Positions 21,671-34,012 of a stretch of 64,000 bases of DNA are shown piece by piece. The position numbers and the translations under genes were made by a program. Source of the DNA: Megamerina dolium. Lineage: Eukaryota > Arthropoda > Insecta > Diptera > Megamerinidae. The notes under the pieces were generated by a model, which did not search any database, was not told the DNA's origin, and saw nothing but the letters and a program-made list of their open reading frames with translations. Numbering within the stretch: the stretch's first letter is position 1; each line of letters begins with the position of its first letter. The stretch is taken from NCBI GenBank assembly GCA_963854835.1, contig OY978528.1:34951335-35015334 (forward strand), read 5' to 3'.

Positions 21671-24369
21671 AAAAACTGACTGCTGACTACAAGACACTTT
21701 TTAGTGACCCCGACGAAAAACTAACATATGCCACCACAGTAATAGGTGAAATCCGCACTACAAACAATAGCCCCATTTATACAAAATGTTATCCATACCC
21801 AATGTGTCTCAAGGACCAAGTTGAAAGACAAATCAAAGAATATCTTCGCGACGGTATCATTCGACCATCGAGATCTCCATACAATTCGCCAGTATGGATA
21901 GTGCCTAAAAAACTAGACGCATCTGGAGAGAAGAAATACCGAATGGTGATAGATTACAGGAAATTAAATACAGTTACAATAGCTGACAGGTATCCTATTC
22001 CCGAAATGAATGGAGTACTGTCACAGCTTGGAAGAAACAAATTCTTCTCAGTACTCGATCTAAAGAGCGGCTTCCATCAGATTCCTCTAAAGGAATCCGA
22101 TATTGAGAAGACAGCTTTTTCGGTGAATAACGGTAAATACGAATTCACTCGATTACCCTTTGGTCTCAAGAATGCTCCTTCAATTTTTCAAAGAGCTCTT
22201 GATGACATTTTAAGGGATCACATAGGAATCAGATGTTACGTCTATATTGACGACATCGTTATATTTAGTAAAGATCAGGAAACTCACTTTAACGACATTA
22301 AACAGATTTTTGATACATTGGAAAAGGCAAATTTGAAAATACAACTCGATAAGTGCGAATTTTTGAAAACAGAAGTAGAATTTTTAGGCTTTATAATATC
22401 TGAAAATGGACTCAAAACAAATCCACAAAAAGTAAATGCAATAGTTAATTTTCCAGCCCCTCAAACCCTAAAAGATCTCCGCTCCTTTTTAGGACTTTCA
22501 GGGTATTATCGCCGTTTCATCAAAGACTACGCAAAGCTTGCGAAACCCCTTACAGTCCTTTTAAGAGGGGAAGATGGACGAGTGTCCAAAAACCTTTCTA
22601 AAAAAGTTAAAATTTCACTTAACAGAGAAGCAATGAATTCATTCGAAAAACTTAAACGCTCACTTACCGGAAAAGATGTAATGCTCACATATCCCGACTA
22701 CTCAAAAGAATTTCAGCTAACAACAGATGCCTCCAACTACGCGATTGGAGCTGTACTTTCGCAAAATGAAAAACCAATAACCTTCATATCAAGAACTCTT
22801 TCCAAAGCCGAAGAACATTACGCAGCAAACGAAAAAGAAATGTTAGCCATAATTTGGTCTTTAAACTCTCTAAGAAATTACCTTTACGGTTCTGCCAAAG
22901 TTAAAATTTTTACAAATCACCAACCGCTCACCTTTGCCCTTAGCAATAGAAATCACAATAGTAAAATGAAGAGATGGAAAGCTATATTAGAAGAATATAA
23001 CTATGAACTAATTTATAAACCAGGCAAAACAAATGTCGTAGCCGATGCACTTTCGAGACCACCACAAATGTCCCAAATTAATTCTTTGACAGGCACACAG
23101 CATAGTGACGAAAGTTCTGCACATCATCTTATTCCAGCAGTAGAAGGACCTATAAATGCATTTAAAAATCAAATTTGGCTCCTAAATGGCGAAGAAAACA
23201 GTTACCAATTCAAAATACCTTTCCCCAAATATCATAGACATGTTTTTATTCGACATCAGTATGACGAAGAAAACCTAATTTCAATTTTCAAACGTTACCT
23301 AAATCCTTCAGTAATAAATGGCCTTTTTACATCGGAACCCATCATGGGAAAAATTCAACAAATATACCCGCTTCATTTTTCTAAATTCAGAATACGTTTT
23401 ACTCAAACTCAAGTCGAAGATTTGCGAGACGAAGCTAGACAGGAAACCGAGATTTTAAATGAACATAAACGCGCACATAGAAACGCCCAGGAAAATAAAA
23501 CCCAATTGCTTCAAAACTTTTACTTCCCAAAACTGAGTGCTAAAATTGAAAATATTGTTAAACAGTGTCGAATCTGTAAAGAGAATAAATATGACCGCCA
23601 CCCAAATAAACCACAATTACTTGAAACTCCCATTCCGCAATATCCTGGCGAAATAGTGCATATCGACATTTATAATACAGAGAAAAATTTAGTTCTCACC
23701 GCAGTTGACAAATTTTCCAAATATGCTCAAGTTAGAATAATAGAAAGCAAAGCAGCAGAAGACATTAGAGAACCTTTAAGGCAAATAATTTTCGCATTTG
23801 GCGTACCCAAATTCATGGTAGTAGATAATGAAAAAGCCCTGAACTCAGCTTCCATATGTTTTATGCTTGAAGATCAACTCGGAATACAAATCTATAAAAC
23901 ACCCCCTTATACAAGTACAGTAAACGGGCAGGTAGAACGTTTCCATTCAACCCTTTCAGAAATAATGCGTTGCTTAAAAGCTGAACGCATCCATAGATCC
24001 TTCCGCGAACTTTTGGACAGGTCAGTATACGAATATAACTACACAGTACACTCAACCACAGGAAAGAAGCCAATAGAAGTATTCTTCGGAAGAAGAGTTT
24101 CTACAAATCCGGACCAATACGAAAATTCTCGACAGGAAAACATTGAAGCACTTAGGAAAAAACAGGCAAAAGACTTAGAGTTACATAATCGGAAAAGAAC
24201 TCCAATGAAAACATATGTGCCAGGTGACACCATTTACGTACGAATAAATAAAAGATTAGGCTCAAAACTCACTTCTAAATACAGGAAAGAAATAGTAAAG
24301 GAGGACAAATCCAGTGTAGTTATTACAGAAAAAGGACGAACAGTACATAAAAGTAACATTAGGACTTAA
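21658..24369 (+). CDS. pol: Errantivirus Pol: reverse transcriptase, RNase H, integrase
   Basis: A 903-residue open frame. RT: SVLDLKSGFHQ (motif A, Asp near 134), FTRLPFGLKNAPSIFQ (motif B) and YVYIDDIVIFS (motif C, YIDD at 196-199). RNase H: LTTDASNYAIGAVLS (Asp near 357), NEKEMLAIIW and KTNVVADALSR. Integrase: a zinc-binding region ending CRIC (Cys near 637 and 640), then catalytic Asp near 670 (HIDIYNTE), Asp near 723 (VVDNEK) and Glu near 760 (NGQVERFH), with 36 residues between the last two by my count. All key residues are present, so the enzyme looks functional. The ATG at 21658 is probably internal to a larger pro-pol product. Confidence 0.95.
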   Translation: MDRMKKLTADYKTLFSDPDEKLTYATTVIGEIRTTNNSPIYTKCYPYPMCLKDQVERQIKEYLRDGIIRPSRSPYNSPVWIVPKKLDASGEKKYRMVIDYRKLNTVTIADRYPIPEMNGVLSQLGRNKFFSVLDLKSGFHQIPLKESDIEKTAFSVNNGKYEFTRLPFGLKNAPSIFQRALDDILRDHIGIRCYVYIDDIVIFSKDQETHFNDIKQIFDTLEKANLKIQLDKCEFLKTEVEFLGFIISENGLKTNPQKVNAIVNFPAPQTLKDLRSFLGLSGYYRRFIKDYAKLAKPLTVLLRGEDGRVSKNLSKKVKISLNREAMNSFEKLKRSLTGKDVMLTYPDYSKEFQLTTDASNYAIGAVLSQNEKPITFISRTLSKAEEHYAANEKEMLAIIWSLNSLRNYLYGSAKVKIFTNHQPLTFALSNRNHNSKMKRWKAILEEYNYELIYKPGKTNVVADALSRPPQMSQINSLTGTQHSDESSAHHLIPAVEGPINAFKNQIWLLNGEENSYQFKIPFPKYHRHVFIRHQYDEENLISIFKRYLNPSVINGLFTSEPIMGKIQQIYPLHFSKFRIRFTQTQVEDLRDEARQETEILNEHKRAHRNAQENKTQLLQNFYFPKLSAKIENIVKQCRICKENKYDRHPNKPQLLETPIPQYPGEIVHIDIYNTEKNLVLTAVDKFSKYAQVRIIESKAAEDIREPLRQIIFAFGVPKFMVVDNEKALNSASICFMLEDQLGIQIYKTPPYTSTVNGQVERFHSTLSEIMRCLKAERIHRSFRELLDRSVYEYNYTVHSTTGKKPIEVFFGRRVSTNPDQYENSRQENIEALRKKQAKDLELHNRKRTPMKTYVPGDTIYVRINKRLGSKLTSKYRKEIVKEDKSSVVITEKGRTVHKSNIRT

Positions 24370-25939
24370 ACCCATTTCATTACTTTCAGATTACTCCTAC
24401 CACTCACCAGTGGCGAATTCCGCATCCTCGATTATACAAATTCACGGCTAGCGACCTTCAATATAGGGTGGACAAAAATTCAAACCGGAACTTATACATA
24501 CGGAAATTATACATACTATAGATATAGACGAATACCAAAGGACGTTGGACAAACTTAACACCACGATAAGATACAAAATTATTTCCAACAATCCTTTACT
24601 CCCCTTCCTTTGCAACGAAGTAACTCAAATACAAAATTTCTTGAATAGATTAAAACCTAAAGTTAATAAAAGATCAGTAAATGCCCTCGGAACTGCTTGG
24701 AAATGGCTGGCAGGAAGTCCAGACCACGAAGATTTTAAAATATTAGAAAATCATATAAATAACGTGTTAGAAAATAATAATAGACAAGTAATAGTAAATA
24801 AGCTTTTAAGTGAAAGAATGAATAATATTACAGAAGTTTCAAATAAAATATTTGCACTATTAAAAGGTAAAGACAGTATCCAACATGACATTGCTGTAGA
24901 TATAAAATATAAATTGCAATTGATAAAAGATGAAATTATAAATATAAATTATGCAATACATTGGGCCAAAGTTGGCATAGTAAACTCTTACATATTCTCT
25001 AATTTTGAAATGAATCTAATTAAAGAAGTTTTTGACAAAGATAATATTCCCTTTAATAATGTAGAAGAATCTTTTGAATTTGCTAATGCTAAAATAGCCT
25101 CTAATAATTCAATGATTTTGTATTTAATTTATATTCCAATAACTGATGAAAATTTATGCGAATCATTGTTAATCAAAGCATTAAAGAAAGGAAACAAATT
25201 ATATAAAATACCATTTAAAGAAATATTGATATGTAAAAATAAAATTTTTGGAAAAAAAGACAATTCTGAAGAACATAATGAAATAAAAATTTGTACAAAG
25301 AGAAATATTGTAGATATTAGTAACTCCTCCTGTATTCCGCACCTACTAAAAAGTCACCCGCCTAACTGCATCACGATAAATAACCAACACATCCCTACGG
25401 TTGAAGAAATTCTCCCAGGCATCATACTTTTAAACCAATTCAACGGCACAGTTCACATCGACCAAGAAGAAGTTAATTTGACCGGGTCAATTGCCATACA
25501 ATACCACAACTCAACAATCACAATAGATAACCAAATGTTTTTGTCTAACGAAGTTACTGGCAGTAAGCCCCTTCCTGCAATTCTACAACCGAATGCTACG
25601 CTAACAGCTGAAGAAGAATTGCTAAGCTTAGAAATGATGAAGGAACTCCACCTGAAAAATATAAATTATATTGAAAATTTAAAAAACAAAGGCCTGACAG
25701 CATCAATAGCCAATTTTGGAATATCTGGCATCACCCTAATTCTAATGGCAATCTTGGCAGTCAAACTAGCATCAACAAGAAAACCAAACCTAATCGGCAA
25801 ATACGTCTCCAGTATTCATGACAACGCTCCATTGCAAGAAGTAGCAATTGAACAATTTGAGCAACCGCAACCATCACCGCGAGTGGACCAGACAATCTCT
25901 CATTATCCTGTTCAGACAAACGAGGACGTTCGTTTTTAA
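24370..25939 (+). pseudogene. env: Errantivirus envelope gene, frame-broken near its 5' end
   Basis: The main open frame (24545-25939) is a fusion-protein-like Env of insect errantiviruses: a basic cleavage-site-like NKRS followed by a GTAWKWLAGSPDHEDF block near residues 45-62, a long helical region, and a C-terminal transmembrane segment (FGISGITLILMAILAV) with a short cytoplasmic tail. The open frame starts with TTG, and its first ATG is well inside, so this is not a real start. Homologous N-terminal coding sequence seems to lie in another frame at about 24385-24490, preceded by an acceptor-like TTACTTTCAG. A frame break lies between about 24480 and 24515. The copy as written should not give a complete Env. 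The stop overlaps the polypurine tract. Confidence 0.85.
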
Positions 25940-25948
25940 AGGCGGAGG
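25938..25948 (+). promoter_or_regulatory. Polypurine tract for plus-strand priming
   Basis: AAAGGCGGAGG lies directly against the 3' LTR start AGTTAAC, the expected place for the plus-strand primer. Confidence 0.8.
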
Positions 25949-26549
<601 letters not shown>

Positions 26550-27952
26550 GTGCATTAATCTGAAATGTGAGTGCTCAAATCGCAGTAGAACATAAGCATC
26601 AATGCAACGCAATAGCAATAACATCATCAACTTCCTGATACTTCCGGTATAACAAAGACTTTTCTTCATTCAAGACTTTGCGCTCAAGTTCTTTTATACG
26701 AATGTATATGTACATATATATGTATGTATTACGTTTGTATGCGTATATAGTATGTGCGAGTGTATAACTACGCTTTTTATGACACCGAATTTGCGGTCGT
26801 TGGCATCTCAATCGTCATCATCGTGTTGTCGTCGCTTTGTTTTGTGCTGCTGCTGCTGCTATTTCGCTATTGATGCCTCAGTTTTGGCTACATGATCTTG
26901 TGCATACTATTGCATTATGAATATATGTGTTTATAATGCTGCTCCATCTACTCGTAGGTATATACATATGTAGCAGCTTTATGCACTGACAATGTGCATA
27001 AAGCTACTACTACTACTCGTATACGTACATGTTGATAATAGAGAAGTTGCTTCCTTGAGCTTAAAACATGATGAGGCGTACTTATACTCACATAGATACG
27101 TATATTTATATGTATATGTAGATATGAGTAACTGTAGTATGATATAAGCGTCAATAAAGCATGTTTGTCTTCTTGGCAGTTCGTTCTTTCCTCTGCTTTT
27201 GCCTTATGAAATCTGAAATCTGAAATCTATGTGTTCGGATGATTGGTTCCCATTTCAACATATTCAAAGTGCTTAAGCATGCTTGTTGCTTTTTTTCTTT
27301 TTTGCCTGTTTTATTTTCTTATTCTCATTTCATTGTTACTTTTTCATAAAAGAATACAAAGAGCGGTAGCAAAAGACACAGAGAGACAGGTTAAATCTAA
27401 TCTACGAAACTCATTATATACTCATATATTGTTATATTCTCACGCAAAATTTTTAAATCATTTCGATTTATTGTCTTTTACCTATAAATACCAATATATT
27501 CTTTTACTTTTAAACACCGAAAAAACGAAAGATGTAAAAATAATTTGATTAATTTGGAAAAAACAATTTTAACACCAAATAATTCACCAAATAATTCATT
27601 ATCATCATTGTCATTGTAATTTTTATAAGCAAACCATTAATAAACAATTAAAATTTCTCACACACTGTCTCTCGCTTTCTCTCTCTAACTTACTCTCTTA
27701 CTCTCGTATATTTTTCACAAAAGAGCAAAATAAAAGAATATACAAAGACAGAAATAAAGCAAACAAAAAATTATTATCACCAATAAAAATAAACAAATTA
27801 AAATATTTTGAAAACATTTATTAAAGCAATTTGCGCATTTTTATTAGTACTGATTGTGGTGGTGTTTTGATATTTTCAGTAAAATTTATTTGACATCAAA
27901 TAATTAAATGTACATAAATTTCAGATCGTTAAATTAACGAAAAAAAAATGCC
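26550..27952. other. Non-coding DNA, nothing recognised
   Basis: AT-rich with a short (CTG)5-type run near 26847-26861. The 101-codon ORF at 27243-27548 has a hydrophobic N-terminus but no motif I can recognise. Confidence 0.5.
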
Positions 27953-27956
27953 TTAA

Positions 27957-28074
27957 CCCATTTACTACCAAAAGCAAAAAAGTGCGATGCTATATGAGAT
28001 GGAAAAAAATATAATCTTCCAAAAGCAAAAGCATTCCGTTTTTTTTTATTAAAATTAAAACGGTAGAAAATGGG
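27957..28074. mobile_element. Tiny TTAA-flanked MITE-like unit (118 bp)
   Basis: TTAA at 27953-27956 and 28075-28078 flanks a unit whose ends are inverted repeats: CCCATTTACTACC on the left and CCCATTTTCTACC as the reverse complement of the right, 12 of 13 identical. The CCC start and TTAA duplication fit piggyBac-type ends. It is short enough that chance must be considered. Confidence 0.55.
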
Positions 28075-28078
28075 TTAA

Positions 28079-28926
28079 ATACAAATATATATAAATATAT
28101 ATACGTATATATTAAATGGTTTACTGGTTTATATCGAGTTAACCAACCTGTTCTAAATTTGATAGCTTTTTAAATGTTACGTACGTATAAGCAAATGCTT
28201 AATCTGCTTCTTTGTTTTTCCTTTTTGTTTGTGTGCATTTGTAGCACCTGTTTAAATTTGATTGAGCGTCAAATGATGATGCTTTTTAACGGTTGTGTTT
28301 TTAGCATTTTAACAATTTGCTCTTCCAAATTTCATATGTTAATATAATGTGATTTTTTTTTCCTCTCCAACTATGTGACCTTAGGTGATGTTATTTTTCG
28401 ATTATCGATCATTTAATAACTAATGTGTAAAGTGTGTAAAGTGTTGGGAGAGATTTTTAGATACTGATAGAATATATTATTTAATTTTGTTCTTTGATAC
28501 ATTAAGAAGTCAATGAACTTTTCGTTTCAAATTCTACATTATGTAGATTACAAGATAGTTGGGACTAATGTAATCCAACCAATAATGTAAGTCAACCAAT
28601 AAGATCGATTAGAAATATGTGTAAAGTTACTTAATAGTTCCTCGAAAAAAGGAATATGTAGAGCTTGACAATCATTTTCTGACAAAATATCTGTCTATTC
28701 ATAAAGTCGCCTGTTCAATATACCACTCAACATAATTTCTTTTCTCTCTCACATCAATTAACACAAGAATACACAAAATTGTTTACAGTATAAATTATCA
28801 CTGCACACACACACACACACAGAACTGGCATATAAATGAAAGAAAAGACAATACAAATTTTCAATTAATAAAGGACAAATTATATGCTTTTTTTAACACG
28901 TAAACTTTTTTGAATTACGTAAATAT
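28079..28926. other. Non-coding DNA with short (CA)n
   Basis: AT-rich. A (CA)9 run lies at 28803-28821. Nothing else recognised. Confidence 0.5.
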
Positions 28927-30010
28927 ACTTACTTACTTATTTACTTATTTGGTCATTACAACCGTAAACCGATTTAGACCGAATTTAACATGCTTTACCG
29001 GCTCGCTCCTTTCCTCGCTGGCTAGCGCCAGTTAGAAATTCCAAGCCCACCGGAGGTTCGGTCTGCCTCTTCTGCGTCGTACACCAACGGTTTTTGAATA
29101 TATCATCTTCTTAGCTGGAACGCAACTTTTTTGGACTTTACTATGTCGGTGTCCGCATATAGCTCATATAGCTCATGGTTGTACCTTATTCTATACTCGT
29201 CACCATCGCGAATAGTTCCAAAGATCTTGAGTAGGACTTTTTTCTCGAAAACCCCGAGCATTCCATCATCTGAGGTGGAATTTGTCCAAGCTTCGGCGCC
29301 ATATGTAAGGACAGATATGATGCGAAACTTGTAGAATGTGTCTTCGAGAGAGGGCTCGACTTCACAATTGCTTACCTAGCCCATGCTTACTTAGCCCATC
29401 TCCAGACTAACGTCATCACTGGTGTTATTGCTGGTTCCAAGATAGACAAAGTTCTTCACTACTTCTTAAGCGTAGTAATCAAGAGTAACATGATGTCCTA
29501 GACGCTGGGACTCTTTGTTTCTTGACACTAGGTACTTGCGTAAGACTCATTCGACGCTACTCTCTTTCCTATTATGTCATAGATCAGCAGCTCGTATTAT
29601 TTTCTCCATAATATGATTGAAGAAGTCGCACGATAACGAATTACCTTGCCTGAAACCCCGTTTGTTATTAAACGGTACGGAGAGGTCCTAACCAATTTTC
29701 ACTGCACAACGGGAGTTATGCAGTGTCATTCTACAAAGTCGAATGAGCTTTGCTTTGAGGAATACCGAAGTAGAGGTAATCCCTTACCGGACTGTCGAAA
29801 GCGGCTTTATAATCAACAAATAGGTGGTGTGTGTCGATCTGTTTTTCTTGAGTCTTCTCCAGGATTTGGCACAGTGTAAGAATCTGGTCAATAGTAGATT
29901 TACCATGTCTAAAGCTACAGTGATAATATCTATTCAGGTTATTAAGCACCGGCTTCAATCTCCCACACAATACGCTCGATAGGAATTTATATGCGATGCT
30001 AAGAAGAATA
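28927..30010 (-). mobile_element. Decayed RTE element, copy C
   Basis: Diverged and internally deleted relative of copies A and B, with the same ACTTACTT-type tail on the plus strand at the left end. The best preserved protein piece (about 29731-30010, minus) has HHLFVDYKAAFDSPVRDYLY and GKSTIDQILTL. Short deletions include the segment missing at about 29040. It is 5'-truncated just before the Tc1 element, which sits at the truncation point. Much older than copies A and B. Confidence 0.88.
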
Positions 30011-30014
30011 TATA

Positions 30015-31641
30015 CACTGTCGGACAAAATAAAGTGCAAACTCTTTATGCCGAAATTATTTTGAATATTTTGTACTCAATTAATAGTTGCATCCCTGTTA
30101 AATATTATTTTCTAATTGGGGGATTCCCCAAAAGTGTACAAATGAAAAAAAAAATTATACACACTCTTGATTATTTTTAGCTATACATGCAGAGTAGTGT
30201 TAATTGTTTCATTGTCGGACAAAATAAAGTGCAAAGTGCAATTTCGCTGAGAATAATTAAATAATTTTTTCTACTTTTCACTGATTTACACCGGAAATTT
30301 AAAGGTAATGCATTTTTATGAATTAAAATAGTGTGTGGCATAAAAATAATTAGAATATGGATTAATAGATTGTGAAGATTTGCAAAATGAAGCCGTTGTC
30401 GAAAGATGTCAAGGATATGCTGATCAAGGACCGTAATAATGGCAATGGGTATAAAGAGCTATCAGCAAAATATAAAATATCAATATCTGGAGCCAGAAAA
30501 ATTGTTGAAAAACATCGAATTTTGGGAACGTTTAAAGAAATTCTGCGGAAGAAAACGCAAGACAACAGCACAGGATGACAGACAAATTTTAATTCTGGCC
30601 AAAAAAGGTCCTTTGAACTCAGCAAGGGAAATAAAAGAATTAACCAATTTGGATATTTCTTCACGAACAGTACAAAGGAGGCTCAACGAAAAAGGATTAA
30701 AGAGTTTCTATGCGAAGAAAAAGCCTCTCCTTCGACCTGCAAGCATAAAAAAACGGCTTGAGTTTGCAAAAAAGTATATTTCCATGCCAGAATCCTTCTG
30801 GAATCGCATTATTTGGTCTGACGAGTCTAAATTTGAGTTAAAAAACTCAAAAAGACGAAAGCGAGTATGGTGTGAGCCTTCGCAGAGACTGAAGTCGAAG
30901 AACGTTTCGCACACAGTTAAACACGGTGGAGGTTCTCTGATGGTGTGGGGTTGTTTTTCCTCAAGCGGTGTAGGACAAATTGTCAAAATAGATACCAAAA
31001 TGACTGGAGAGCATTATGTCAACATTTTGATGGCCAACCTAGGAAGAAGTGCTAAGGAAATGAGTTTGGGTGATTTTATATTTCAACAGGATAATGATCC
31101 CAAGCACACATGCAAGATCGCAACTAAGTATTTTCATGAAAATGGAATTGAAAAATTAGAATGGCCTCCACAATCACCGGATCTAAATCCGATTGAACAT
31201 TTGTGGACCATTTTAGATGATAAAATTCCTTTTAACTCTCGTACTAAATTAAAATCGTTTTGGGAAAGCATGCAGAAGGAGTGGAAAGAAATATCGAAGG
31301 ATACATTGAAAAATTTAGTAACAAGTATTCCAAAAAGATTGGCTGAGGTAATTAAAAATAAAGGAGGCCATACAAAATACTAACTTATATTTTTTTTTAA
31401 TAATTGAAGTTGAAAATTTTAGTTTGCACTTTATTTTGTCTAATATAATTTGACAATGAGATACTACTTTTATCCTTGTGCTATATTTCAGAGACTGAAT
31501 TCCCATTTTTTGTTTTTTAATTTATGTTATTGAAGTATATAAACTATTTCTGTTTTCGTTTTTTAATAAAAATATATAAAAAAAATTTAAGCTACATTGA
31601 ATTTTTTCATTTTACTTTGCACTTTATTTTGTCCGACAGTG
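30015..31641 (+). mobile_element. Tc1-type transposon with IR/DR-type doubled terminal repeats
   Basis: A 1627 bp element flanked by TA (30013-30014 and 31642-31643). The outer ends are identical inverted repeats starting CACTGTCGGACAAAATAAAG. A second copy of the core GTCGGACAAAATAAAGTGCA lies at 30213, about 200 bases inside the left end, and a diverged one lies near 31423-31443 inside the right end. This doubled layout is the IR/DR architecture known from Sleeping Beauty, Minos and related Tc1 elements. It encodes a nearly complete transposase with one frame break. Confidence 0.95.
30387..31383 (+). pseudogene. Tc1-family transposase, single frameshift near the N-terminus
   Basis: The N-terminal frame (ATG at 30387) encodes the first helix-turn-helix: MKPLSKDVKDMLIKDR and YKELSAKYKISISGARKIV. 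Near 30540-30560 the reading frame changes. The rest, to the stop at 31383, holds the GRKRKTT hook-like motif, the second DNA-binding helix region (NLDISSRTVQRRLNEKG) and the catalytic domain: IIWSDESKF (first Asp), FIFQQDNDPKHT (second Asp) and SPDLNPIEHLW (Glu), 34 residues between the last two, so DD34E. The shift adjoins a short T/A run in AAAGAAATTCTGC and could be a sequencing error. All catalytic residues are present. Confidence 0.92.
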
Positions 31642-31789
31642 TATATAAATATAAATATAATATAAATATCAAATTCTCCAATTAGGAAGACTTGTCAAGG
31701 TTTTCAGATAAACTCACGTAAAATTCAAGTATTTAAAACTATTCAATGCAACAAACAACACTCGGAAATATGCTGAAGAGCAAAAAAAA

Positions 31790-34002
<2,213 letters not shown>

Positions 34003-34012
34003 TTTTTTTTTT

